Below are positions 35,016 to 45,919 of a stretch of DNA of 64,000 nt, in pieces (positions within the stretch are counted from its first letter, which is position 1; the number at the start of each line of letters is the position of its first letter). Under the pieces are notes generated by a model. That model worked only from the letters and a program-made list of their open reading frames with translations. It did no database searches and had not been told where the DNA came from. The position numbers were made by a program, and so were the translations under genes. The stretch is from Elephas maximus indicus. Its lineage: Eukaryota; Chordata; Mammalia; Proboscidea; Elephantidae. The stretch spans positions 207,353,293 to 207,417,292 of the forward strand of contig NC_064819.1 in NCBI RefSeq assembly GCF_024166365.1, in the 5' to 3' direction.

Positions 35016-35681
35016 TGAAACCCCACTCTGCTGTGGCTTCATCTTGCTAAGCCATGGCTTCCCCTCCCCTTCGCTCGCCATCCTTGCAAGGTACAGTCTT
35101 TAACTGCAGTTTGCTTCAAGCTCACTACCCTTGCAAGACAGGGTCTCTAACCGTGGTTTTCCCTGAGACCACAGCTCTTGCAGACCTCGGTCTGTAACTG
35201 AAGTTTGTATTTGGTGCCAGATCTTTGTGCATGTGAGGGCCAGGATCTTGGCACAGGTCAGATCTAGAGAATCTTGTCCTTACCTGACCCCAGACCAGAG
35301 CATTGAGAGAGGGGAATATATTCTCTGGCACACAGCACCACCCGAGCCCCTTTGCAGCCCCTTTGCTAAGCAAGAAGTCCCACAATGGGGATTTTCTATG
35401 AAGAGTGACTCAGCATGACTCAGCACCCGGATCTCCAAATGTGGGCAGGAGAGGGCGTGGAGTGTAGGGTTTCAAGCACCAATACCTGCCCCCTGGGGAC
35501 TTAAGGACATGAAAGTTCCCCAATCCCCTGGGGTGGGGAGCATGAGGTCTTTCAGCCACTAGGCCCTACGTTGCTTCTTGTCTGCACAGGCAATAAGTTA
35601 CCACTTTTTGTTTCCCTTGCAATTGGAGTCTGTCTTATTTTGATCGGCTGATAGGACAAGAACCTGAGAAATTTGGTTACA
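35016..35681 (+). repeat. ERV class I 3' LTR
   Basis: Starts TGAAACCCC right after the polypurine tract and ends near GGTTACA. The U3 part has short direct repeats of CCTTGCAAG and CTTGCA words (35090-35180) and a GACTCAGCATGACTCAGCA pair of AP-1/NF-E2-like cores (35408-35426). No second LTR in the window. Confidence 0.75.
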
Positions 35682-35821
35682 AGCATAGCTGAGAATATAC
35701 CTGAACTGAGAAATAAATCCTCAGCCTGAAACCATTCATGAACAAATTAGGTTTGGCAAAAGGGATTATTCATGCTAACCCAGTGCCCAGGTTGTAGACC
35801 CAAATGATAAGGGAAAAGAAC

Positions 35822-36024
35822 CATTTGCTCCGTAGTGTTCAGTGGTAGAAGTTCTTCACAAATTACTGTATACCTCTTGGATATTATACTCACTGGATCT
35901 AATGTTGCATTTTGATATTTTCACATTTAACAGCTTGGAAGGACTTTGTTTTATAGATGAGAAAAATGAGGTACAGAAACGTTGAGTTTTTCAAAATCAC
36001 CAAGCAAGTCAATTGGGTTTCCAA
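35822..36024. repeat. Member 2 of a dispersed pair (partner 19635-19842)
   Basis: Same orientation and similar length as 19635-19842. Similarity stops abruptly on the right before the CA repeat at 36057-36073. Confidence 0.6.
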
Positions 36025-37149
36025 CAATTCAGTACTTTCTCTAGCTCTTGCTCTCAAACACACACACACACACAGACTATGCACAGAACGACCTCAGGAT
36101 AACTTGGCATGACTCTCCCCCACCCCATCTCCCACAGAACTAGGTCTATGATCAGTAGGGAAGGGAGTACGACACTGCAGAAAGACACCTCAGCTGAGCA
36201 TCTGCAAAGCTTCCAGGCGTCCCTGGTTGAGCCACTCTTATTAGTAAGTATGTAAAGTACAATGTTTCATTTAAGTTGTAACTCAGGTCCAGAAACAATC
36301 TTTCCAGCTCAATTGCTTCTCTCCCCACTTACCCATTTCAGGCTTCAATTCTAGGTTACCAAATGAAAACAACAAAAAGGAACCATACATTTCGGATTAA
36401 CTACAAAATAAACACCTGCAGATGGTAGAGGACCTCTCTCCCTGCACCCCACTGCAGCACATGTACTTGGTGCTCACTGGGCCGTGTTTACACCCAGCAT
36501 CCCTCCATTCCAACAAGCAGCCACATTTAAATCTCTTGTTTGCACTTTACTGGCTGAAGGTTATAAATGTTTTATGAGCCGCTGAGCTTGCAGCATTACT
36601 ATTTTATTAGAAAGTTGAATATCTTTTCTTCATAGCTGTATTACTTGTGAGGTTGTGCTTTCTCTTAAAAAATGTTAACTTCAAGCTTGTTATAAAATGG
36701 CGACTGGCAGGAGGTTGTAAGTAACTGTTCAAAATGGATTTGGATCATTTGAAAATGAGCCTGGATAGTACTAAGACTTTTTTTTTTTAATTGACCTGCA
36801 AATTATTTAGGGAGGGAAAGGAATTTTTTGACACCGTAACAACTTGATATAACAAGGTCCCTCTGGACTCCATCTGTGATTTCTAAGATATAATGTATTC
36901 AAATTCCTGCACTAATTCTAAGAATCAGTTATGACTTCCCATGTGCATACATCACAATGAAGCATGCAAGATAAAGAATCAAGTTACCTGGGTGATCCTG
37001 GACAAGCCACTTAACAGTTCTGAACATGAGTTTCCTCATTTGTCTTGTCTTTCTGACAACACTCCACCTTCTTCCAAAATTGAGAACCAAATAATTTGTG
37101 GAAGGTAAAAGGGTAAAAAATTACCTCTTCTAGAAAGCTAGACCACCAC
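36025..37149. other. Unassigned; possible conserved block 36470-36790
   Basis: A (CA)n run lies at 36057-36073. 36470-36790 is repeat-free with FOX-like TGTTTAC and HOX/CDX-like TTTTATGAG cores. A pyrimidine-rich acceptor-like tract ends at 36342, but the frame after it closes within 20 codons. Confidence 0.3.
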
Positions 37150-37543
37150 CTGTCTGTTAGTTTGTCAATCATGGTGACCTGCATGTTCTTATGATGCTGG
37201 AAGCTATGCTTCTGATATTTCAAATACCAGCAGGGTCATACAGGATGGACAGGTTTCAGCAGAGCTTCCAGGCTAAGACAGACTAGGAAGAAAGGCCTGG
37301 TGACCTCCTCCTGAAAATTAGCCAGTGAAAACCCTATGGATCCCAACAGAATGCTGTTCAGTATAGTGCTGGAAGATGAGCCTCTTATCTTGGAAGGCGC
37401 TCAAAATACACAGGGGCCACAACAATGGACTCGAGCATACCAACACTCAGGAAAATGGCACAGGCACTGCCAACTTTTTGTTCTGTTGTACAGGAAACTG
37501 CCATGAGTGAAAACCATTTCAATGGCAACTAACAACATTGTTA
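37150..37543 (+). mobile_element. Internally deleted mini-RTE
   Basis: The left 260 bases match the 5' UTR of the full RTE (55686-55940: GATGCTGGAAGCTAT, TTTCAGC-GAGCTTCCAG, GAAAATTAGCCAGTGAAAACC). From about 37412 it jumps to the RTE 3' end (ACAACAATGGACTCGAGCAT, GGCACAGGCACTGCC, GGCAACTAACAAC). All coding sequence is gone. It looks like a non-autonomous derivative comparable in layout to SINEs derived from RTE ends. Confidence 0.85.
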
Positions 37544-37555
37544 GTTTTTTGCCCT

Positions 37556-38031
37556 CTGTCTTAGTTATCTAGTGCTGCTATAACAGAAATACAAGTGGGT
37601 GGCTTTAGGAGGATAGAAGTCCAAATTCAGGGTGCCAGCTTCAGGGGAAGGCTTTCTCTCTCTGTTGGCTCTGGGGGAAGGTTCTTGTCATCAATCTTCC
37701 CCTGGTCTAGGAGCTTCTCAGCAAAGGACGCACTGCCCCCCTCGTTCTTCATTCTTAGTGGCATGAGATCCCACCCATGTCTGCTCAATTTTCTCTTTTA
37801 TATCTCAAAAGAGATTGGCTGAATATACAACCTAATCCTGTAGATTAAGTCCTGCCTCATTAACATAACTGCCTCTAATCCTGCCTCATTAACACCAAAG
37901 AGGTAGGATTTACAACACATAGGAAAATCACATCAGATCACAAAATGGTGGACAACCACACAATACTGGGAACCACGGCCTAGCTAAATTGACACATGTT
38001 TTGGTGGGACACAATTCAATCCATAACATTC
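37556..38031 (-). repeat. MaLR-like LTR (3' LTR of the element to its right)
   Basis: Reversed: starts TTATGGATTGAATTGTGTCC, contains the ATATAAAAGAG box (near 37795) and ends TATAGCAGCACTAGATAACTAAGAC. The same LTR family occurs at 39328-39632 and 59120-59925. Confidence 0.8.
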
Positions 38032-39329
38032 CACCCTTTGTCTCCCCAATAGTCATATCCTTGCCACATGTAAAACACATTTATCCCCTCATATGATAGC
38101 AAAAGTCTTAAATCAATTCTAAGTTCAAATTTTAAAAATTCCTCTTTTCAGTGAAATCTAGAGTACAAGTTATCTGCTTCCAAAGTACAATGGTGGAACA
38201 GGTGCAAGCTGGACATTTCCATTACAACTGGAAGAAATTGGAGGGAAAAAAGGGATGACAGGCACCAAGAAAGTCAGCAGAGCACATTACATTAGCTCTC
38301 AAGTTTTGAAAATAATCCTCTGTTCTCTGAGACCATTTCAGCAATGGCCCTTCCCTCCAAACTCTGGGTATTGGCCACACTCTCTGGATTCTGGGTGGAG
38401 GCCTCTCGGCTCTCAGCTTCAGCTTCCAGTCCAACTAGAAAGGCAACTCTGCTCTCTCACATTTGGGTGGCCCCATTCTCCTAGACCTTCTGAGTGGTGA
38501 CCCTACCCCCTCGGCCCTGGCAGCCCCGCCCCTCAGCTTTGGGCAGTGGATCTGGCCCCATCTTGCTGGCATTCATGAAAGGCAGCCCCACAGTCCAGAA
38601 CTGAGTTGGTGAAAGATCTGACTCTTTGAATCCTAGGAGGTTGTGGCCCCACCCTTTGGAACCCCAGAGGCCATGGCTCCACCATTTTACACCCCAGAGG
38701 TCTTGGCCTTACCCTTTGAGATTAAGGCAGCTCTGCTTCCTGTGCTCCTTGTCTCTTCAGCTTCTACTTCCTGCATCCTTGGCCTCTTGGTACGTGGAGC
38801 CTCTTAGCCCAGCTTGGCATCTGCCCTGCTCAGGCAAGTGTTTCAGTGCTCCTTAGCTCCACCACTAAGTCCCTGGAGGCACCCCACTCTACCAGTAAAA
38901 CTCAGGTGGAAGGCACTCAGCTCTCTTGCTCCACAAATCAGCAAGCCTAGCTCCACCACTAAGTGCCCAGAGGCACCCTACTCTGCCAGAAGCCTCCTTT
39001 GCAAAGGCACTCAGCTCTCTCACTCCATGGGCTAGCTCCTTTGCTGTCTTGTGCTGCTCTTCTGGTTCTGCTGATGTTGGTTTTTCTCTGCTGCTGCTTG
39101 CCATCTGTACGATCTCCAGTATTACAGCTCTCCAAACTTCCTCCTGAGTCCTCATCAAAATTGCCTTTGATGTTCATAATTCCACCAACAGTCCCTTTAA
39201 CGCAATCTAGGCTTTTACTCTTAGGCTCTTTAAAACTCTTCCAGCCTCTACCCATTTATGGTTTCAAAACTGCTTTCACATTACAGGTATCTGTTAGAGC
39301 AGCACCCCACTCTCCAGCTACCAAAGTCT

Positions 39330-39630
39330 GTCTTAGTTATCTAGTGCTCTCACAACAGAAATACCACAAGTATATGGCTTTAAGAAAGAGAGATTTATTC
39401 TCTTAACAGTCTAGGAGACTAGAAGTCCAAATTCAGGGTGCCAGCTCTATGGGAAGGTTTTCTCTTTCCGTCGGTTCGGGGGAAGGTCCTTGTCATCAAT
39501 TTCCCCCTGGAGCTGGTGCCCTGAATTTTGACGTCTACTTTGCTAGACTGTGAGAGAATAAATTTCTCTTTGTTAAAGCCATCCACTTGTGGTATTTCTG
39601 TTACAGCAGCACTAGTTAACTAAGACATCC
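39330..39630. repeat. Imperfect inverted repeat made of two LTR ends
   Basis: 39330-39447 is the LTR 3' end reversed; 39508-39630 is the same LTR end forward. The arms are about 120 bases with a spacer of about 60 bases. The strand switch falls on CCCCCTGG (39501-39508 region), a word both orientations share. Confidence 0.85.
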
Positions 39631-39677
39631 TCCACAGAAGAATGATGTTTTAAAGGGAAATCAAGCTCTCTCCAACT

Positions 39678-39745
39678 GTTAGATGTTGCTGAGTTGATTC
39701 AATTAGCAGCCAAGTGCTTAACCATTGCACCACCAGGGCTCTGTC
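39678..39745 (-). mobile_element. AfroSINE, internally deleted fragment
   Basis: Tail wording GCTGAGTTGATTC joins directly to the reversed head AGCAGCCAAGTGCTTAACC ... CACCAGGGCTC. Confidence 0.75.
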
Positions 39746-39749
39746 TCAC

Positions 39750-40290
39750 TAATTAGGAATAGCAAATACTCCCACCATCTTTCCAAAGGGACCAACACCA
39801 GGCTGTGTACTTCACTTTCCCATGTCTTTGTTCATACTGCCTCCTCTTGACTGTGCTTTTGTCTCCCCTTATTCATCCTATGGAAACCCTGATGGTGTAG
39901 TGGTTAAGTGCCACAGCTGCTAACCTAAAGGTTAGCTCAAACCCACCACGCACTCCTTGGAAACTCTATGGGGCCGTTCTACTCTGTCCTGTCCTATAGG
40001 GCCGCTATGAGTTGGAATCAACTCGATGGCACAGGGTTTGGTTTTTTGGTTTTATTCATCCTATGAGTTTCTTCTGATCTTCAAAACCAAGTTCAGTAGT
40101 CACCTCCAATCTGCAGCCTTTCCAGACGAAACTCCTTCGTCTTTATGCATACATCAAGTGAGAATTACTACCTCATTGCTGTCTCATTGTAAGCCAATTC
40201 ATCTAATCACTCTATTCATTTGAAAATCTTCTACTAGTATCTGCCATGTGTCATAGCATCAAAGAGAAAAAGATGAATATAATACAATCT
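39750..40290 (+). repeat. L2 LINE, split by an AfroSINE
   Basis: CCATGTCTTTGTTCATACTG, CTTCAAAACCAAGTTCAGTAG and GCAGCCTTTCCAGAC follow L2 3' order on either side of 39883-40051. Confidence 0.65.
39883..40051 (+). mobile_element. AfroSINE with 14-bp target duplication
   Basis: Near-consensus short AfroSINE with a five-base duplication (TGTCCTGTCC). Flanked by perfect TTATTCATCCTATG at 39869-39882 and 40052-40065. Confidence 0.95.
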
Positions 40291-40394
40291 GTATTATTAG
40301 GCTCACAAACCTTTATTTCTTCATTGTATTTGAATTCCCAGAAGTGACATATTGAGGGATAAGACCTTATTGAAGTCATTTTTATATTTGAATA

Positions 40395-40580
40395 GTTGGA
40401 GCCCTGGTGGTGCAGTGGTTAAAGCAATCAACTGCTAACCGAAAGGTTGGCAGTTGGAAACCACCGATGGCTCCATGGGAGAAAAATGTGGAAGTCTGCT
40501 TCCGTAGAGATTTACTGCCTTGGAAACCCTGTGGGGTCGCGATGAGTTGGAATTGACTCAACAGTAGTGGGTGGTGGAGC
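40395..40580 (+). mobile_element. AfroSINE
   Basis: Head GAGCCCTGGTGGTGCAGTGG, middle GTAGAGATTTACTGCCTTGG, tail GGGGTCGCGATGAGTTGG, with a short internal deletion. Confidence 0.9.
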
Positions 40581-40744
40581 ACATGATAGTTGTTCAAAAA
40601 TATTTAAGTTAAATTGAAAGGAAGAAGTTGAGTAGTGAGATCCTCATCCCCATAGGTGATATCTTGGGAAACCTGCAAAGAATTGGGTCAGAAAGACCCT
40701 TCCTGTGGTATAGCATTTAGTCTTCAAATCCAATCATATTTCTT

Positions 40745-40840
40745 TAGTTCACTAACTCAGAAGATATTTATTGAGGGCTTACCCTGTGCCAGGCTCTGAC
40801 CTGTGCTTGATATCAAGAAAAAGATAAACACTGTATCTAT
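40745..40840 (+). repeat. L2 LINE 3' end
   Basis: ATATTTATTGAGGGCTTACC and TGTGCCAGGCTCTG are diagnostic L2 words. Confidence 0.7.
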
Positions 40841-40872
40841 ATCTGAATTATATCCATCTATTCACACACATA

Positions 40873-41154
40873 CAGGTAGTCCCCTACTCACAACTGGGTT
40901 CCATTTGGATGACTACTCCATGAATACCTCATTTTTTAATTTGTTTTCATTATTATTACCTTTTATTATCAGTATCTTCATAAATCTGATCTTTGTCTTT
41001 GGGGGTTGGAAACATTACATCTGAGAATGATAACATCGGCAAATTATACTCTGCAACATATTACTAATGTTAAGAGGTTCCCCTCTCCCCAAAAAGGAGG
41101 GTCATAAGTGCAGTTCGTTGTAACTCGAATATGTCATAAATCAGGGACTACCTG
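40873..41154. mobile_element. TA-flanked MITE (Tc1/mariner-pogo type)
   Basis: An 11-base perfect terminal inverted repeat CAGGTAGTCCC opens and closes the 282-base element. TA dinucleotides at 40871-40872 and 41155-41156 form the target duplication. No transposase sequence is present. The ends resemble Tigger-derived elements. Confidence 0.85.
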
Positions 41155-41156
41155 TA

Positions 41157-43389
41157 TTTATCTATCTATTTATACACACATATAGTAACATCAAGTATTA
41201 TTATTATTGCATGGAAAACCTATAACTTATCCCTTGGCACTAGAGTTACTAGAGTCTAGCCCTTTAAAAATAAAGACCTCAATAATCTGTCGTTCTCATT
41301 AGATCGAAGACCTACGAGGAACCATGTCTTACTTTATATTATCACCGTCGGGGATAGTAAGTATTCAGTAAAAACTTGATAAATAAATGAATTAATAAGC
41401 TGTATTGCTATTATTTTGAACACAAGTTTGTGAAGATATTTGCTTATGTCTAAAAAAAAGAGAATCCAGTTGTTTCCCAGTCAAAAGGCACCTATTAAAA
41501 TGAAATTCATTTTGGATTAGGCAAGCTTGAAGTGAGTTTGAATTTGTTTTTACATTTGCTAAAATTTTCAAGATTCTATGGCAATTAAAAAAAAAAATCT
41601 TACTACTACATATGGTCCTAGGGTTCAGAGAATAAAACTAGAAAAAAAAAAATTGGAAGGTTTCTTTTGTATAAGTAAAATGCAAATACGCTCATTGTGT
41701 AAGGAACCCATAGTTTTGAGCTTATCCATGTCATAGAGTTCACCTGTCCTTATTATTACATTATACATGCCACTATTGAACTAAGAAAACTTAGAAAGCC
41801 TTATTGTCAAGGGACGTGACAAGAACACTTGACATAATAAGACTGAGCCCACTAAAGCAAAATAATTCAACTTTTTAACTAGGCAAATAATTTTGAAAAT
41901 TTTCTCCCAACCCCCTGAAAAGTGGCCCAGTACTCCATAACCAGAAAGTTTGATGTTGTCTCCCCTGTGGCTATTAGAATAAAATTAGATCTTAAATGTG
42001 TGTTATGGAGGGCTTCCCTGAAAGACAGCAAATACTTAAATCCAGAGAAAAGGATTTCGCTTCTCCTGGATTAGAAAGTACTTAAAATATTACCTCATTT
42101 CGATTCTGAAATCATTTGTCTGAGGAAAGTATTTGGAGGCCTCATCTTTTTGCCAGAATAGTGTCCAAAACCCTCAGCAAGATTGAGCTAATGTTTGTGA
42201 AATACCTTACAACCCCTGTAAAGTTGGTTGCTCGTATTTCTGTTATGTTTTGAGATTCTGATACCTTTTCGTTTGGTTCATCAGGAAAACTTCCTACTTT
42301 AGTAGTGCTAGTACTTCAGAGCTAGATAAAATATAATTATTAAAGTGGAAGATTAGAAATGTGCCCAGACAAAAAGGGTATAATATTCCTGGAGGTCTGA
42401 AGTAAAGGCTCTCTCTGAGTCTCTTGTTAATGAGGCCATCCATGGCCCCGTAGGCGTGGGCATTCAGCAAATGTAATATCTCCAAAGCTATACTATTAAA
42501 AAAGGAAAATCTGGGCTATACACCAGATGGACAAGTGCCCATTACGGACCTGCAGTGTCAGTACACCCTTCAGTCACTGCGGTCTTATTTGCTCCTGTGG
42601 CAACTCCTGGCTCAAGGTGGACAGTGCGGTACTTAGGCAGGATGTGAAAGGTTCTAAGGTGCAGCATTAGCACTTCAGCTTCTGCTTTAAGTCTGGACGT
42701 GCGAGGGTATGGCACAGAGGTCTTAAAGGCCTAGGAAGAGCGCCAGAGTCCGGTCATCTGCAGCCACCTTTACTGGGGGGAACTGCAGTGCTTTCTTCTG
42801 CAGTGAGTGGAGAGCATCTGCTCTAGCAGACAGTTTTTTAGAGGCAGCATGACTACAGTGAGCTATAGGAAATGAGTGCTGAAGAAATATTTGCTAATTT
42901 ATTGGCTGCTCTAGAAAGCTCTCTCTTAAGAGCGACAACAATGAAGAAATAATATGCCTTAAACAATGTAAAAATAGGTAGGTAGTTGTCATGTCCTTTC
43001 TTACTTGTGTTATTTCCTTGAATTAGCCAACCACTCCCACTGAAAGAAGGGGAAAGTTAAGGCAACCTTTCCCCTTCAGTCCATCCATATCAACCTGCTG
43101 AAGGTAAAACATGTTGGTAGAATATGTGTGTATCAAGAAGTGAAATAAAAATAGTTTGGTTTGTTTTATGCAGATTAATGGTAAAATTTGTGCTAATAAT
43201 TTAAAATAAATTTTTTCTTACTTAGAATGACATTAAATAGTAAATAAAAAGGACCACGAGAAGTCAAGAGATTGTGGAAGAAAGGAAAAAGCTTTATACT
43301 TTAGTAAGTTTGATGGGGCCTTTTCCCCACTTTTTGAATAATGGCCCCACATTTTCATTTTGTAATATACCCCACAAATTGTGTAGCTG
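41157..43389. other. Long stretch without recognised genes
   Basis: AT-rich, unique-looking, with one L2-like tail near 41325-41390 (GACCTACGAGGAACCATGTC). 42490-42860 is GC-richer and repeat-free. No supported exon, RNA or transposon was found. Confidence 0.4.
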
Positions 43390-43448
43390 ACCCTGTTAGT
43401 GGGAGTGTAAAATGGAGTAACCAGTTTGGAAAATTGTTTGGCACTATC

Positions 43449-43640
43449 TTCTTGTTGTGTGCCATTGGGTTGATTCTGACTCATAGTGACCCTATAGGAT
43501 AGAATAAAATAGCCCCATAGAATTTCTTAGGCGGTAATTTTTACAAAAGCAGGTCACCAGATCTTCTCTCCCTTGAAGCTCCTGGTGGGTTTGAACAGCC
43601 AATCTTTCAGTTAGCAGTTGAGTGTTTAACTATTGTGCCA
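43449..43640 (-). mobile_element. AfroSINE, long subtype
   Basis: Reversed full element: GTGTGCCATTGGGTTGATTC tail to the head TGTTTAACTATTGTGCCACC. Confidence 0.9.
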
Positions 43641-43840
43641 CCATTAACCAAAACACCAGACTTGTTGCCATTGAGTCAATTCCTGCTCATAGCGATCCTA
43701 TAGGACAGGGTGGAACTGCCCTATACATAGAGTTTCCAAGGAGTGCCTGGTGGATTCCAACTGTTGACTGTTTTGTTAGCAGCCATAGCTTTTAACCACT
43801 ATGTCATCAGGGTTTCCTATTGAGCCACCAGGGGTCCTTA
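43641..43840 (-). mobile_element. AfroSINE plus head remnant
   Basis: Reversed short AfroSINE 43645-43822, followed by a second head remnant (TTGAGCCACCAGGGGTCC, 43820-43837). The first SINE ends in TGTGCCACCA just left, so this insertion may have split the older head in two. Confidence 0.85.
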
Positions 43841-44375
43841 AACATATCCAAGTTCTATGACCCAGCAATTCTATTCCTAGACAGAACATATACCTCACAG
43901 AAATGCATTCATATGTTGGTCACAAAAGACATGTACAAGAATAAACATAGCAGCATGATTCATAATAGCCAAAAACTGGAAAGAACCCAAATGTCCACCA
44001 ATGGAAAAATAACTTGTGGTATATTCATATAATTGCATATTTTATACAGTGAAAATAAACAGCTGCTATTGCATGCAACATGGATGAACCTCACAAACAG
44101 AATGCTGAGCAAATAAAATCAGATACAAAGAATACAGATGTATGATTCCGTGTAAAATTCAAAAGCAAGCAAAACTAATCTGTGGTCCTAGATGCCAGGC
44201 AAGTATTTACCTTTGGGGAGGTGACAAGCATAATGAATTGGGAGCAGACACTTGTAAGGGCTTCTGGGATGCTGATAATGTTCTCCCTTCACTGACTACA
44301 TGTTTTCACTTTGTGATAATATAACAAGCTGTGTACAAAGGATTGTGTACCATTCTATATGTTATTCTTAAATTT

Positions 44376-44929
44376 TAAAAATTGTTTTAAAAGAGCGAAA
44401 AATAATATTATTGGTTCACTCTCAGTTTAGCTAAGAAAGTCATCCTGTGAGGCTACAAAAAGCTTTTATTTATGGACATAGAATCCAGTAACCCAGAATC
44501 CTATTGTCCCTATATTTCTCTTAAAGCTGCAATTTCAAGGAAAGTGCTTTGTAAATAAAGTCATCGAGCTAAAACAAAGCAACAACAACAAAAAGGTAGG
44601 TACAAATAGAGCTCCCAGTTTATTTTTTATAAAACGTGTATGGATTTCTCTTATTCTGTCTATCATAGTCAGAGACTAGCAGAAAACAAACAACTAAATA
44701 AAACAGAAACCATTGTAGATTTTTCACACGGAGGGAGTTTGATACAAGGAATTGGTTACACTAACGAGGAGAGAGCTGAGAAGCCAGATAAGGCCCAGTG
44801 AGGCAACCTAGAACGTAGAAATAGCAACAAACTACTGCCACTATTAGGGCTGAGCTCACTGAAGGGAAGAGGTGTTGCAAGATGTGAGAAGTCAGGGCTG
44901 TTTAACAGGAGCTAGACCATGGCAAGCGT
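44376..44929. other. No recognised feature
   Basis: AT-rich; contains GAGGGAGTTTGATACAAGGAA wording that may be an old LINE 3' UTR. No gene. Confidence 0.35.
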
Positions 44930-45150
44930 CCTTGTGTCGTACAAACTGTTAATATATTCATCTGCTAACCAAAAGGTTGGAGGTTCAAGGCCACCCAAAG
45001 GCACCTTGGGAGAAAGGTCTGGTGATCTACTTTCGAAAATTCAGCCATTGAAAACCCTATAGAACACAGTTTTACTCTGACATACATGGGGTTGCCATGA
45101 GTCAGGGTGGAGTTGACTCCTTGGCTACCGGTTTGTTTTTTGTTTTTTTT
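44930..45150 (+). mobile_element. AfroSINE, diverged
   Basis: Head partly eroded (GTACAAACTGTTAATAT), CTGCTAACCAAAAGGTTGG and tail ATGGGGTTGCCATGAGTC clear. Confidence 0.88.
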
Positions 45151-45841
45151 AGAACCATGATGGGGACTCCTGGGAGGAGCACACCATAGAGGCAGGGGCT
45201 GGCTAGTAGGAATTGGAGCCACAGAACAGCACAACCTCTAATGAAATGACACAGGAAGGATTTGCATACTTCTTTTCTTTTAATCTTCCTCTTTTCCTCT
45301 CATTGGCCAAGCCAGCCTGGGAGTGAGAGGCAAGGGATCCTGGGAAATGCAGTTCTCTCTGATGCAGGGCAGGATAGAGGGAAGGGCAAGAAGCCAGCTG
45401 AGAGCCAACCTGAGCTGACCTCCATACACTCCAAAGAGAGTTGACTTCTTTTCCAAAGGAAAAAAAGCAGTCCTATCCCAGTAGAATTTAATCTATAGAT
45501 GACATATCTCTGTGCCTTCTTTTCTCCCCTCATGTTTAATCAGTGATATGGTAACAAGTGAGATGCCTACAATTAAATAATTAAACCAGAATTTGTTTAC
45601 TAAGGATAATAGTCAGCCATAATGTCACCTGGCAAAGTGGGGGAAAAAAAACTCAGGTTCAGGAGCATTCATCCAGAGGCTATTCAGAAACTTGTGCAAA
45701 TGCATATTTCTTAACAAAGTCACTGCTTAATACGACTTTACATGAACCCTTGAGGAAATTAGACTGGTTCCGTGCCAGCTACAGTGCTTCTCCCACGACA
45801 TGACATCTGCCCTATTATCTCTTTGTTTTTCTCTCTTGCAG
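45151..45841. other. No recognised repeat; upstream of a candidate exon
   Basis: Unique-looking. It ends in the pyrimidine tract TATCTCTTTGTTTTTCTCTCTTGCAG (45815-45841), of which the last 14 bases form a strong splice acceptor. Confidence 0.4.
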
Positions 45842-45919
45842 ATCAAGTCCCAAGAACTGGAAGAGAAAAAAGCTGACCAAACACCTAATAATTTATGTGA
45901 AAGAAAGTTGAGAGTTGAG
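45842..45919 (+). CDS. Candidate internal coding exon, coiled-coil-like
   Basis: A 78-base exon (26 codons, phase 0 in and out) between a strong acceptor (TTTTTCTCTCTTGCAG) and donor GAG|GTAATA. Only phase 0 is open through it; the other two phases hit stops. The peptide opens IKSQELEEKKADQ and is K/E/L-rich, typical of a coiled coil. It lies in repeat-free sequence. The next exon-like segment at 49435 accepts phase 0 and stays K/E/N-rich. I do not recognise the gene. With 26 codons, chance cannot be excluded. Confidence 0.45.

Larger units (their letters stand above)
34130..35681 (+). mobile_element. Truncated gammaretrovirus-like ERV with 3' LTR
   Basis: A 3' piece of an old class I endogenous retrovirus: end of pol (integrase C-terminus), part of env, a polypurine tract AAAGGGGGGAT (35005-35014) and one LTR (35016 to about 35681). 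The 5' LTR, gag and most of pol are missing, and the env part is internally shortened. It is a non-functional genomic fossil. The left end near 34130 is approximate. Confidence 0.8.
37556..39632 (-). mobile_element. MaLR-like LTR-internal-LTR element, 5' LTR rearranged
   Basis: LTR 37556-38031, non-coding internal sequence 38032-39327 and a partial second LTR from 39328 form a minus-strand element. The internal part starts CATAACATTCCACCCTTTG and resembles MaLR internal sequence (CCAAAGTACAATGGTGGAAC). Its long GC-rich section yields several overlapping spurious ORFs but no retroviral domain. The 5' LTR continues only to about 39505 and then switches strand. Confidence 0.75.
43390..44375 (+). 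mobile_element. Old L1 3' end, split by two AfroSINEs
   Basis: L1 ORF2 end wording (GTTAGTGGGAGTGTAAAATGG) breaks at 43448 and resumes at 43840 (TGACCCAGCAATTCTATTCC, CATAATAGCCAAAAACTGG, CCAAATGTCCACCAATGG) through the 3' UTR. No open frame. Confidence 0.85.

Noticed and set aside
36343-36410. Good splice acceptor followed by an open frame in phase 1 (would fit 32938-33041)
   Set aside because: The frame closes after about 20 codons with no donor, which is expected by chance.
38222-39406. Proline/leucine-rich ORFs up to 147 codons
   Set aside because: Overlapping frames on both strands within MaLR-like internal sequence; no retroviral or cellular domain.
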